Assembly (NCBI RefSeq): GCF_000247815.1
Contig: NC_021684.1
Coordinates: 9,495,430 to 9,559,429, forward strand
From: Ficedula albicollis
Lineage: Eukaryota; Chordata; Aves; Passeriformes; Muscicapidae
Length of the DNA stretch: 64,000 bases
Direction: 5' to 3'
The first letter of the stretch is position 1. The number at the start of each line of letters is the position of its first letter. Below the pieces are notes generated by a model. It was given only the letters and a program-made list of their open reading frames with translations. It made no database searches and was not told the DNA's origin. Made by a program: the position numbers and the translations under genes. This document shows positions 40,401 through 50,165 of the stretch, one piece after another.

Positions 40401-43400
40401 GGGAGCGGGGAGATGGCTGAGGCCAGACCGTGACCCCGTGACAGGACATGGGGTCCCCTCCTCTGCCTGTGGCTCTGAGGTGAGCATTGAGGGGTGAAGG
40501 ACTGACTGCCCTGCCTCTCTCCTGCCTGCTGTAGGGAGAGCCAGGGATCCCGGGGCGCTCGGGACTGCCAGGGAGGAAAGGCGAGCCGGTGAGCACCCCA
40601 CTGACACCAGGGTGGGACAGGAACGCAGGGCTGGTGGCTGACGGACATCTGCTCTGTCCCACAGGGAGATCTGGGTCTGTCAGGACCACCAGGCATTCCA
40701 GGAAAGGAAGGGCTCATGGGACCCAAGGTAGGTTAGAGCAGTGCTGGGAACAGCTGTGCTGGCACTTCATCCTCTCGCTGCCTGCCCCCCACTGTGTGTC
40801 CCCTGCTGCCTGTCCCTTCCTCTTCGCAGGGTGACCGGGGATTTGACGGGCAGCAGGGAGCCAAAGGAGACCAGGGGGAGAAAGGAGACCGGGTGAGCAG
40901 GCTGGAAAGGGAATAGGCTGCATTGCACCACATTGCTTGTACGAGGATACAGCTTGGTTGAAAGCATATCAGAGCCTGATGCTCCCCAAAGATTCATTCA
41001 GTGCTGCTCTAAATTATGTCACTAAACAATGAATGACAACAATTCCCTGCTCTTTATAAGAAGGCACCAGTACTGGTTCTTCAGGGAGAAGAACCCAGCT
41101 GTGGGGTCAGAGGATGTCCATGGCATCTGCCCTGAAGTCGGGGGCTCTGACACCCCTGGCCTCACCCTCTGCTCTCCTCCAGGGTGCCCCGGGTGTTATG
41201 GGTGTGCCTGGTCCCCGGGGCAGTGACGGTGCTCCTGGCCCCCCTGGGCCCTCGGGGAGCGTTGGCCCACGAGGTCCTGAGGGCATGCAAGGCCAGAAGG
41301 TATGTCCTCACCACAGGTGACTGGCCCCTCTGGGGCTGCGAGGATGGGAGGGCCCTGTCCCCTTAGTGGGTGAGGGGTGGGTGGCATCTGGAGTCATGTC
41401 CCAGCTCTGTCCTGCCCTGCCAGCTCGCTGGCTTTGGGTTCCTCCCTTGTGTCCCCCAGCCCAGGGGATGGAGTCTCAGGCGAGGAGTCTGGAACCCTGC
41501 TTGTCCTTGAGTGGAGCTGGACCTGTCCCCATCCCCACCTGCATTTGCATCCCTGGGGTGCAGGCATGGGGAAAGCAGCATGGGGAAATCCATGGTGCTG
41601 GGGCGAGCAGAGGCTCCAGCACCCAGCAGCCAGATGCTGAGCAGGTGTCCTTTGCAGGGGGAGAGGGGCCCCCCAGGACAGTCAGTGCCGGGTGCTCGCG
41701 GCGTGCCCGGCATCCCCGGTGAGAGAGGAGAGCAGGTAAGGGTGGGTGCCTGGCCCTGCCTGGATGGGCTCCAGCCAGGGCCAGCCTCCCACCTCCTCTC
41801 TGTTGTCCCAGGGCAGTCCTGGTGCCCACGGGCTCCGTGGGGAGAAGGGGGAGCCAGGCATGACGGTAAGGAGCAGAAGGGAGCCAGCGTGGGCTGGCAC
41901 TCAGGTCACTGGGGTGGGAAAGGGTGCTGGGTGCATCCCAGTGCCACTGATATAGGGACTGCCCTCACCTCTGGGCTCTGCTAGACCCGGGAAAAGGGTT
42001 TTTCCCCCTCTCTAATTGCACCATCCCACATTACTACCTTTGCCCCTTCGTGTGCCTGGCAGGAAGAGGAGATCCGTGGCTTCGTCAGGCAGGAGATGAG
42101 CCAGCACTGTGGTGAGCATCCCCCACTGCTGCCCTTGGGCCTGGGGGTCTGCACCGGCTGCCCCTGACCCCCACCCTGTCTCTCCACAGCCTGTGGTGGC
42201 CACTTTCCACGGCACCAGGATTCACGTGAGCACTCAGGTTGCAGCTCTTCCTTCCTATCCCCCCGCCCCACACGTGTGGCACCAAAAGAGCCCTGGCATG
42301 CAGGTGTGCCACTGGTTTTGGAGAGCTGGAGGTAGCTGGCACCCTCCATGACCCTCCAGTCAGGGTCAGCACCAGTGTAGGACCCTGCACAGGGAGAAGG
42401 GGTGGTGTGTGGCAGAAGTGATGGTGCAGCAGGGATCCCCAGGGGCAGCTGGCTCAGGATGGTGCCAATGGGGTCTGGGTGCTGCCAGGGTCTGCCCAGC
42501 TGAAGGGACCACAGGAGCTGCACCCCTATTCTTGGGTGTAAGAACTGGGGCAGGGGTCCTGCAGGGGTCAGCAGTGCTGGAGGAATGGGACTGGAGGGAT
42601 GGAGCAAGGGGTGGGCTGGGACGAGGTGGGTGCTTTCTCTCCAAGGAGGCTGGGGGGCTCAGGCCAGGAGCAGCTTCCGTTCTGCCCAGGGAGCAGGAAG
42701 AATCGTCCGCCAGGAGAGAGAGCATGACCAAACAGGTGATGGAGAGTCTGGAGGACCTGTGAGATCTAGCAGCATGGGCATGTGTGCCTCCCTGTGCCCT
42801 CCCCTGTCCCTATCCTGCTGGGCTCCACATGGGTGCTGTCTCTCTGCGCCTCCCCTGCCTGTCCCTCCTCTAGAAGCCCCCATGGCAGCCCGGTCTGTGG
42901 TGCAGAGAGTGGAGGGGGTATCTCCAGGTCCATGTGCCCTGTCAGGCTGCAACAGGGTTGGGGCAGTGCTGGACTGCTCCACAGTTGAAAGCAGTGGTTG
43001 CCCCCTGGGAAATAAGGGGAAAGCAGCCCAGACTCCTTTGCCTCTTCCCTGATGCCTGTGTTCCCTTGACAGGGTCCTTCTCCACTCAGCCATTCCTTGC
43101 TGGCAGCGCTCACACAGTTCCTGTGCTCAAGTTGTCACACGCTGAGGAGGATGAGGGTGTGTCATCCCTGTGCTTTTAGTCCTTGTCCCCCTTTTTCTGT
43201 GCTCCATGTGTGTAGTGAGGACTGCTCATGTGTAGTGCTGTCTCCCAGGGCAGGACAGGCAGATCATGATCGACAGTGATGACCTGGGGTATGACAGCAT
43301 GGATGGAGAGGAGGAGGACTACGATGAGGTCCTGGAGATGGACAGCTTGGAGCAGCCTGCAGTGGATGGTGAGCTTCCCTGCACTCACCTGGCACTGAGA

Positions 43401-44391
43401 GCCAAACTATTGGGGGAAATCATGGAGCTGCCCCAGGTTTTGCTGGGGTGGTGTCTTTGCATCCAGCTGGGCAGTGGGTCCCCATGCCATCTGTCTGGGG
43501 GGATTTGGGATTTCCTGCCCTCTCACTGATACTTGGGAGGGTTGCACCTTCTCTATCACTGTGCTGCCCACACTATGCAGACCTTGTGCTCTATCCCCCT
43601 CACCGAAGCTGTCACCAGCAGTGATGGGTGGTGTACTGGGCTGGTGAGACCTGCTGCCCTGGCAGCTTTCCTGTGCTCTGGTCATGAGCCACAGGATGGA
43701 TCCCAAAGGCCCCAGGAGATCAGGGAAGCCCCAGTGGCAGCATGGATGGAGTCCCTCTATAACCTTTCAAGGGATGCTATGGCCATCATGCCCCCACACC
43801 ACCTACCTCCCAACCCTTTGCTGAGAGCTGTCCCAGCTGGAGACAGCTTGCCCAGAGTGGTGTCTCCTGCCCTCAATTCCAACACTTGGGCAGAGCACAG
43901 AGACATCTCCTCCAGCCAAACCCTTCCCATGCTCAACCTTCCCCTTCTGGGGTTTCCCCTCCTCTGCCAAGTGGGTCTGGCAGCCTGCACTGCCAGCGTG
44001 CTGCCAGCCCCTGCCTGCCCTCAGCAGCAGCATTTGCCCACAGCCGAGCCCTGCAGGCTGCCCCTGGACGAGGGGGACTGCCAGCGCTACACCCTGCGCT
44101 GGTACTACAACCAAAGAGTGGCCGAGTGCCGGCCCTTCGTCTACAGCGGCTGCCAGGGCAACCTCAACCGCTTCGACAGCAGGGAGGAGTGTGAGCTGCA
44201 CTGCGGGGCAGGTAGGCAGGGCTTGGCACACCAGCAGGGCCAGCACATCTCCACCTTGTGCTGTGGGCTCAGCCATGCAGAGCTGGGGGGACAGTGCTGG
44301 TCCCCACCCCAGCTCTGACAGCGCCGTGCTTCTCTCCGCAGATTCCCGTGGCAGTGCTGGCAGCCAGGAGGGAGGGCAGCCAAAGGTGTAG
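16345..44391 (+). CDS. COL7A1: Collagen alpha-1(VII) chain, complete, 119 predicted coding exons
   Basis: Three chains form the type VII collagen homotrimer, secreted mainly by keratinocytes and fibroblasts, that makes the anchoring fibrils tying epithelial basement membrane to the dermis. I joined 119 GT-AG exons into one frame of 9,018 nt (about 3,005 residues; human is 2,944). Domain order is exactly that of collagen VII: signal peptide, VWA1, nine FNIII repeats each on two exons, VWA2, a Cys pair, a long interrupted Gly-X-Y helix with a 40-residue hinge, and NC2 with a Kunitz domain. The human gene has 118 exons. Removing one visibly duplicated 45-nt exon gives 118 here, and the large human exon 73 (201 nt) aligns with the 210-nt exon at 33575. 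The start ATG 16345 has A at -3 and opens a clear signal peptide. Introns are mostly 70-300 bp. Family assignment is secure; single exon edges are my reading. Confidence 0.98.
16543..17389 (+). other. COL7A1: COL7A1 exons 2-5: first von Willebrand A domain
   Basis: Exons 16543-16723 (181 nt), 16801-16960 (160), 17054-17147 (94), 17231-17389 (159). The domain opens [13 protein letters not shown] with an intact DxSxS metal-binding motif, and has [13 protein letters not shown] and the closing [13 protein letters not shown] region. In human this domain supports binding to collagen and other matrix partners. Exon 3 has the same 160-nt length as human. Confidence 0.96.
17582..17965 (+). other. COL7A1: COL7A1 exons 6-7: FNIII repeat 1
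   Basis: Exons 17582-17745 and 17836-17965. Reads [19 protein letters not shown], then [20 protein letters not shown] with [11 protein letters not shown], close to human repeat 1 including the shared PLTGLGQP stretch. Confidence 0.95.
18060..18857 (+). other. COL7A1: COL7A1 exons 8-9: FNIII repeat 2
   Basis: Exons 18060-18182 (123 nt) and 18708-18857 (150 nt). Hallmarks are [20 protein letters not shown] and [16 protein letters not shown]. The 525-bp intron between them is long for this gene and GC-rich. Confidence 0.9.
19559..19954 (+). other. COL7A1: COL7A1 exons 10-11: FNIII repeat 3
   Basis: Exons 19559-19678 and 19808-19954. Contains an NVS glycosylation sequon, [19 protein letters not shown], and [16 protein letters not shown]. 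The preceding 701-bp intron (18858-19558) holds AT-richer sequence at about 19080-19400 with no recognised repeat. Confidence 0.94.
20122..20462 (+). other. COL7A1: COL7A1 exons 12-13: FNIII repeat 4
   Basis: Exons 20122-20238 and 20313-20462. Reads [20 protein letters not shown], and [20 protein letters not shown], strongly like human ([20 protein letters not shown]). Confidence 0.95.
20650..21011 (+). other. COL7A1: COL7A1 exons 14-15: FNIII repeat 5
   Basis: Exons 20650-20778 and 20865-21011. Hallmarks: [19 protein letters not shown], then LPGSQ-like [20 protein letters not shown] and [15 protein letters not shown]. Confidence 0.94.
21170..21508 (+). other. COL7A1: COL7A1 exons 16-17: FNIII repeat 6
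   Basis: Exons 21170-21295 (126 nt) and 21365-21508 (144). Reads [19 protein letters not shown] and [20 protein letters not shown]. Confidence 0.94.
21590..21936 (+). other. COL7A1: COL7A1 exons 18-19: FNIII repeat 7
   Basis: Exons 21590-21715 and 21790-21936. Reads [20 protein letters not shown], and [20 protein letters not shown], near-identical in the latter part to human GGVSYSVRVTALVGDREG. Confidence 0.96.
22017..22362 (+). other. COL7A1: COL7A1 exons 20-21: FNIII repeat 8
   Basis: Exons 22017-22145 and 22216-22362. Reads [20 protein letters not shown] and [20 protein letters not shown]. Confidence 0.94.
22391..22487. repeat. Two-copy 48-bp intronic repeat
   Basis: ATAAGCCCCCTGATACTTG through GGCACCCAGGGA is repeated back to back at 22391 and 22439 in COL7A1 intron 21, with one or two differences. 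Confidence 0.9.
22571..22921 (+). other. COL7A1: COL7A1 exons 22-23: FNIII repeat 9
   Basis: Exons 22571-22690 and 22775-22921. Reads [20 protein letters not shown] and [20 protein letters not shown], matching the human ninth repeat (DSVTLAWTPV, SSSQRVTGLEPG). Confidence 0.95.
23004..23943 (+). other. COL7A1: COL7A1 exons 24-28: second VWA domain and NC1/helix junction
   Basis: Exons 23004-23140, 23222-23348, 23427-23570, 23642-23799, 23902-23943. VWA2 begins [20 protein letters not shown], so the DxSxS metal site is absent, as in human (DVVFLPHATQD). Two glycosylation sequons are visible (NSS, NRS). Exon 28 ends PCTVQCPK, the conserved Cys pair just before the first Gly-X-Y exon. Confidence 0.95.
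24091..29205 (+). other. COL7A1: COL7A1 exons 29-54: collagenous domain, N-terminal part
   Basis: Exons: 24091-24117, 24233-24268, 24468-24560, 24883-24954, 25227-25262, 25337-25390, 25583-25651, 25743-25856, 26168-26194, 26450-26503, 26658-26720, 26843-26902, 27050-27085, 27221-27265, 27476-27511, 27607-27651, 27750-27785, 27865-27891, 27992-28021, 28181-28252, 28343-28402, 28509-28544, 28682-28762, 28888-28923, 28992-29036, 29134-29205. Nearly all start with a Gly codon and are in-frame cassettes, most a multiple of 9 nt, forming Gly-X-Y repeats. The exon at 27992 ([10 protein letters not shown]) is a natural interruption also seen in human. RGD tripeptides occur in the exons at 25227 and 26450. 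Confidence 0.9.
26258..26450. repeat. Intronic tandem repeats carrying acceptor-like sites
   Basis: CATTGCAGACTCTCAGGGTG occurs three times, at about 26259, 26300 and 26376. A longer unit with CACACAGGAGCTGACCCTTG occurs twice, the second ending in the real acceptor of the exon at 26450. A two-copy unit GCCCAGGGTGAGTTGCATCC also sits at about 26566-26630 in the next intron. Confidence 0.85.
29236..29641 (+). repeat. COL7A1: 203-bp tandem duplication containing a COL7A1 exon
   Basis: Unit 29236-29438 is repeated at 29439-29641, with a single substitution noticed (CCTCATTG versus CCTCACTG). Each copy has intron, a complete 45-nt exon (29347-29391 and 29550-29594, both encoding [15 protein letters not shown]), and its GTGAGT donor. 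Human has one such exon (GSPGSSGPKGDRGEP). These are exons 55 and 56 here. Confidence 0.95.
29347..32987 (+). other. COL7A1: COL7A1 exons 55-71: collagenous domain, middle part
   Basis: Exons: 29347-29391, 29550-29594 (duplicate), 29701-29727, 29810-29851, 30440-30520, 30681-30716, 30816-30851, 30932-31012, 31195-31230, 31455-31526, 31715-31759, 31943-31978, 32144-32179, 32284-32388, 32533-32568, 32732-32767, 32940-32987. The exon at 29810 ([14 protein letters not shown]) is a helix interruption that also exists in human near VDTGPG. The exon at 31715 ([15 protein letters not shown]) is identical to human over its length. The 105-nt exon at 32284 uses a GTGTGT donor. The 588-bp intron after 29851 is the longest here. 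Confidence 0.9.
33097..33430 (+). other. COL7A1: COL7A1 exons 72-73: hinge interruption
   Basis: Exons 33097-33132 and 33299-33430. From the end of exon 71, a non-collagenous 40-residue segment ([20 protein letters not shown], then [20 protein letters not shown]) interrupts the helix before [13 protein letters not shown] resumes. Human has a 39-residue protease-sensitive hinge at the same place. Sequence is diverged but position, length and the ETAGIKAS-like core agree. Confidence 0.93.
33575..41865 (+). other. COL7A1: COL7A1 exons 74-113: collagenous domain, C-terminal part
   Basis: Exons: 33575-33784 (210 nt; equivalent of human exon 73), 33877-33912, 34091-34135, 34304-34375, 34491-34535, 34685-34747, 34854-34898, 35180-35215, 35493-35528, 35712-35756, 36005-36037, 36196-36258, 36347-36382, 36488-36568, 36666-36734, 36832-36867, 36963-37004, 37139-37183, 37319-37363, 37480-37515, 37602-37661, 37801-37926, 38062-38133, 38344-38379, 38631-38690, 38854-38898, 38972-39007, 39123-39158, 39247-39303, 39521-39592, 39824-39895, 39982-40017, 40100-40180, 40265-40318, 40535-40588, 40665-40727, 40830-40892, 41183-41299, 41658-41735, 41812-41865. 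The exon at 40265 carries [12 protein letters not shown]; the equivalent human Cys2634 joins NC2 disulphides during antiparallel dimer formation. Confidence 0.9.
42063..43368 (+). other. COL7A1: COL7A1 exons 114-117: NC2 N-terminal part
   Basis: Exons 42063-42111, 42190-42225, 43073-43156, 43249-43368. NC2 opens [20 protein letters not shown]; the C-A-C pair matches human Cys2802/Cys2804, which cross-link anchoring-fibril dimers. Next comes [17 protein letters not shown] (human LHAVPVLRVSHAEEEE), then a very acidic Tyr-containing stretch ([17 protein letters not shown]). The 847-bp intron after 42225 contains no recognised element. Confidence 0.92.
44044..44391 (+). other. COL7A1: COL7A1 exons 118-119: Kunitz domain and C terminus
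   Basis: Exons 44044-44211 and 44342-44391, stop TAG 44389-44391. The Kunitz fold is complete with six cysteines (C-RLP, GDC, AEC, SGC, EEC, LHC) and LRWYYNQRV and [13 protein letters not shown] motifs. The residue after the second Cys (P1) is Gln, not Lys or Arg, so trypsin inhibition is unlikely; human also lacks a basic P1. A short tail ([16 protein letters not shown]) follows. Confidence 0.96.
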
Positions 44392-44925
44392 GTGCAGGCA
44401 GTGTCCTGGCAGGCAGGGCTGCCTAGAAATGGGGCCCAGCTGCCTCCCTGGCTGGGGCTGGGCTGCTTGTGGTGGCAGTGGCCATGTACCCACCAGCCCC
44501 AGCAGGAACCTGGTGCTATTTCTAACCTGTCTTTATGCTGCTCATGGGTTTTTCATTGCCTGTTTATTGTCATTAAGGTGAAATTTATATCAAATGGGAA
44601 ACTGCCTCCCACCAAGGCTCTGAACCCCCTTTCCCACTGGGCTGTTCTGTTTGATTTTTTAAATTATTTGCTGTCAACAGAATGGTTCTTAGCTGTGTTC
44701 CCTCTCTCTGGAAGCAGAGCTAGGACTTGGCACTTGGGAGTTGGGCTCCCTCCCCTCCTATAATACCCTTGTACCCTTTCCTGCCCCTCAAACTCCCTCT
44801 CTGCTCTGCACTCTCTGCTGGGAGAGCTGCCCATATCCTTGTGCCAGGCAGTGCCTCTCTGCACAACATCCCTCACCCCCTCCCTGCAATGAGCTCCATC
44901 TGAATAAATTTCACCTTAACCTCAA
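44392..44925 (+). terminator. COL7A1: COL7A1 3' UTR and poly(A) signal
   Basis: The first canonical AATAAA after the stop is at 44903-44908, in CATCTGAATAAATTTCACC, giving a 3' UTR of about 0.5 kb. The exact cleavage site is inferred. Confidence 0.75.
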
Positions 44926-46600
44926 CTAGGGCCCAGTTCCCCTTTTGTGGCTGTGATGGTTTAGCAGTGACCAGTAGGAGACTGGAGGCTCTTGTCATGT
45001 GCTACCCTTCAGATCACATGCCTGCCAGCACCTTTCTTTAATCTGGGGGATCTCACCTGCACCCCCAGGCCTGTCAGGGAAACCTTGAGGATGGTGCTAT
45101 GTTAGAAGAGGTTCCTGCTTGTCCACGCTTACTCTCAAAGGCTTTGTGAAAGTGATGTTGGCTGCCAGGGTGGCAGCCCCTGCTTCCCCCCACGCCCAGG
45201 GCTGAGTAGGCACATGCCCTTCACTGTCCCAGAGCCCCAGGGGCTGCCAGGTGGGCTGTGTGGCCCCCACACGTACTGCTGTTCTCTGTGTATATCTATA
45301 TACAAATGTATATGTGTACCAATGCAGGGGGATGTGTATTAAAGCTGTGCTCACAGGGAGATGTCACACTTCTTGGCATGCTGCTGGAGATGCCTGTGGA
45401 TTCTGGGGACAGCTCTTGACTCATGCATGCCCCCTGCCCGCCCCAGCTGGGCTGCCCTTTCCAGCTGCCCACTGCTGGCAGTGCTGGCTGGGGTTCTCAC
45501 TTTTCCAGTGCCCCATCCCTGTGGCCAGCACGTGCCCAGCTGATGCAAGCCAGGCCGTGACCCCCTGCCCAGGCCCTGACGTGTTGGCACGTGGGTCTGT
45601 GGTGCTGCATAATGTACTGTGTGAATCAGTGCTGCCAGCTAATTTTGGCTACTGGGTGTGAGTTCCTGGCTGTCCCTGGGAGGAGGAACAGAGCTGGCAT
45701 TATTTCTGTTCCCTGCCATCCTGGGGAGGGCGGCACAGGATGGGTCCAGACCACAGGGCAGAACCCCAGGGGTCTGACCCCTGGGCACCCTGACTGCTAG
45801 CCCTGGCCAGCCCATGGGGCTGAGCACCCACAACTCACCTCATGAGCCTAAGAGCCTTGGCATGCTCCTACAGTCTCTAAGGGGGAACTTTGGAGCAAAA
45901 CCCTTGAATATGGGGCTCACCCCACAGCAACACCCACCTTGGGCAGCTGGCAGAGGGGCTGGGCCAGGCTGGACTGGGGCAGGTGTCTGAAAACCAGTGG
46001 TGTCCCAGCTGGAATGCATTAAGACGAGCTGCAAGTCACTGGTATCCTGCAAACCAGTGGCCAAAGCAGTGCTTGGGTTTGGTACAGGAGGGAGGTGACG
46101 TGCCTCTAGATATGTCTTCCATGTGGCCAGGGAGTCTGTCAGGACACAGTGCCAAACTGGTACCAGGAGCTGTCCAGGGGCCTTGTGAGGCACAATGCCC
46201 AGAGGGCTGCCCATGATCCCTGTCTGGCAGCAATATACACGTTCTCTTCTCTCCTTATGTGATTACCAAGCCTGACAGGGAGGCCTAGTTAGATGGAGAA
46301 AAAACATTTTACAAGTTCTCTCCTTATGTGATTACCAAGCCTGACAGGAGCAGGGAGGCCTAGTTAGATGGAGAAAAAACATTTTACAAGTCCAACATGA
46401 AACAGCTACAACTAAGCTGTCCCAGGTTTCTGGAATCCCCTCCAAATGCAGCTGGTGGAGCTACAAGGGGGCACACACCCACTCACATCCCGGGATGACT
46501 TCATCTGCTATTAGGCAAAATGTATTAAAAACATTTCCACACACCGCCCCCCCACCTTCCCCCGTCACCGTCACCCCCTCTGCGGGTCAGAGGTGGAGCT
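44926..46600. other. COL7A1-UCN2 intergenic region
   Basis: No coding gene recognised. It contains an AT/GT-alternating patch (about 45285-45322) and a two-copy duplication near 46.25-46.39 kb. Confidence 0.5.
46247..46390. repeat. Two-copy tandem repeat, 69-75 bp unit
   Basis: TTCTCTCCTTATGTGATTAC through AAACATTTTACAAG occurs at 46247 and at 46316. The second copy has a small insertion (AGCAGG). Confidence 0.92.
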
Positions 46601-46714
46601 GGGACAGGATAAGAGCCAGGGCTTGGCAGGGAGAAGAGCAAATCCCCAGCTTGTGGTCCCTGCACCCTGGGAGCACTGCCTGAACATCGAGGAGACAAGG
46701 ACCTGCTGCAAATG
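46560..46714 (+). promoter_or_regulatory. UCN2: Probable UCN2 promoter and non-coding exon 1
   Basis: Two CGTCA CRE-like half-sites at 46563 and 46569 lie about 40 bp before a GATAAG (46608-46613, possible weak TATA). Exonic-looking sequence follows and ends at 46714 with donor ATG|GTGAGG. The next acceptor is CTCCCTGCAG at 47667-47676, 27 nt before the UCN2 ATG. Mammalian UCN2 likewise has a non-coding first exon and one coding exon. Motif-based and not proven. Confidence 0.45.
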
Positions 46715-47703
46715 GTGAGGCTGTGCCCTCTGTGGTGCTTTTCAGGGGCTTTTAGCTGGGAAATAGGTTGCAAGGGGTTAGATGCTTTTCATTCCTCTCT
46801 TTGCAGTGAGTTAACCTCCTCTGGCTGCCTGCTCTGGTATTTTCCAAAGGGTTTCACTCCAGAGATACACTGCTGGGTGACTGATTTTGGGGAGAGGCAG
46901 CTATATAGCAGGATTTGTGCAGCAGTGTCCCTGCACCTGCTCTGACCCCCACCCCACATCCCAGAACCATGACCCCTATCCTGCAGCACAGCATCCTGCA
47001 ATCCCTGGGGCACTCCCTGTGACCAGGGTGAGGGATGGGGAGGAGAAAGTTGCTGAGGCTTGACACAACTCGGGACATGTGGCCAGCCCCCAGCCCTTGT
47101 CACCCCACTGTGATCAATATCCTGTGTATTTTACTCCAGGTGGCTCGTGTCCCTCCTTGGTGGGTGGTCTTTGCCCCAAAGAGCCCAGCAGCACAGTGGG
47201 GAATGACAGCTGCCAGGGAAGGTGTGGGAGGAAGAACCCCACAGCCTGCCCAGCCCTGAAAGCCTGGGCATTTCCCTGGCCAAAGGGCAGGAATGGTTGG
47301 GGAGCAGCCACACTACCATGGCAGCCACCCTCCTGAGCAGGATCGTCTCCTTCCCTGGGTGACAAAGGGCTGAAGGGTGTGAAACTGAGGGCACAGCTAG
47401 CATCTGGCCAGGGGCCGTGTGAAAGGACAAGGACACCCAGGTGCTTTGCTTCCCACTTCCCCTTCAGCCTCCCCAAAACTCTCCGCTCTGTTCAAGAGGG
47501 TTAAAATCAGAGTGGAATGATGAAGGGTTCCTGAAAGGAGGGTGAAGCCCCAGCTGGTGCAGGGAGTGGAGGGGTTCTGTGGGGGACACCCTGGTGGGGA
47601 CGTGCCCTGCTGGGGGGCTGTGGGGCCATGACAGGTGCTTGGGGTGATGCTCAGTGTCACCACGTGCTCCCTGCAGGCACTCCTGGCCACGCTGCGAGGC
47701 AGG

Positions 47704-48138
47704 ATGCTGCTCTCCTTGCTGGTGGTGCTCGGGGCGCCAACGAGAGCCTGGAGGGGACTGAGCCGTGAGTGGCTCCCGCCCGCCCCCCGAGCCGCGGATG
47801 GAGGGAAGCTGATGGGGCAGGAAACCACCCGCGAAAACAAGATGCTGCCAGGTGTCTCCAAACTGAGGAGGGGTGACGATGGCTCTGGGACAGGGTCTCA
47901 TCTGGACAAAGCCAGCCTGCCACTGCTAGAGGGATCAGAAAGACAAGCACTGCCCTGGCTGATGAGCCCAGCCACCGAGAGAGCTGCTCCCAGGAAAAAG
48001 GGGAGGAAGGTGTCCCTGTCACTCGATGTCGACACTCACTTACTGAAAATCCTGCTGGACCTGGCCAGAGAGAAGGAGCTGCAGGCCAGGGCAGCTGCCA
48101 ATGCCGAGCTGATGGCTCGCCTGGGGCGCAGGAGATGA
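47704..48138 (+). CDS. UCN2: Urocortin-2 precursor
   Basis: A 144-residue prepropeptide in one exon, as usual for CRH-family genes. It has a signal peptide (MLLSLLVVLGAPTRAW), a non-conserved pro-region, a basic processing site (RKKGRK), then the hormone of 38 residues beginning VSLSLDVDTHLLKILLDLAR and ending AAANAELMARL, followed by Gly-Arg-Arg-Arg-stop, the signal for C-terminal amidation. The mature part resembles both UCN2 and UCN3; the AAANA(H/E)LMA end is UCN3-like. The position directly downstream of COL7A1 in the same orientation is that of UCN2 in human, so I call UCN2. The product should be a secreted ligand of CRHR2-type class B GPCRs. The start 47704 is chosen because an intron acceptor lies just upstream; an earlier in-frame ATG at 47635 lies before that acceptor. 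Confidence 0.9.
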   Translation: MLLSLLVVLGAPTRAWRGLSREWLPPAPRAADGGKLMGQETTRENKMLPGVSKLRRGDDGSGTGSHLDKASLPLLEGSERQALPWLMSPATERAAPRKKGRKVSLSLDVDTHLLKILLDLAREKELQARAAANAELMARLGRRR

Positions 48139-48600
48139 GCTGTCCGGGCTGGGATACAGCAGGGCTGGAGACGGCAGCACGGTTGCCTGGGGCATAGGCA
48201 CAGGGAAGTGTGGAGCAGCATCGGTGTGTCTGCAGGGGACTGTGGGCATGGAACCTCATCCCCCCGGGCCCAGTGCTCATGGCACAAGCAGCACCCAGGG
48301 GAGGATTTGGTTTAATAACCATCACCTCAGCACCACTGGAGAACAGCTGGGTTTACCTTGGCCAGTGCTTCAGCAGAGCTGGTCCCAGCCCCAGGCACTA
48401 CAGGGATTTCTGTGCCTGGCTTTGCTCCCTGCTCATCCACCCCCGAGGTGTCTCCAAAGAGGCTGCATCCAGCCAGGCAGTTTTCCTGGGTGCTTCTTCT
48501 CTGTGGGTGACTCAAGTACACAAAATCCTCCACGAAGCTTGGCCAAGCCTCAAAGCTGGAGTTTTGAGTGAGCGCGCACAATAAAATGTGGCATCAAACA
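48139..48600 (+). terminator. UCN2: UCN2 3' UTR and poly(A) signal
   Basis: AATAAA at 48580-48585 (GCACAATAAAATGTGG) lies about 440 nt after the UCN2 stop and is followed by a TTGTG-containing stretch. This is the likely transcript end. Confidence 0.7.

Positions 48601-50165
<1,565 letters not shown>

Noticed and set aside
24395..42100. Minus-strand frames rich in Pro-Gly-Ser resembling collagen
   Set aside because: The reverse complement of Gly-X-Y codons also reads Pro/Gly-rich. They cross true + strand splice sites and have no exon logic of their own.
47635..47703. Upstream in-frame ATG for UCN2 (MLGVMLSVTTCS...)
   Set aside because: A strong acceptor CTCCCTGCAG at 47667-47676 falls inside this extension, and the ATG at 47704 starts a clean signal peptide.
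47704..48138. Identification as UCN3
   Set aside because: The C-terminal half is UCN3-like, but the locus next to COL7A1 is that of UCN2; UCN3 lies in a different gene neighbourhood in vertebrates I know.
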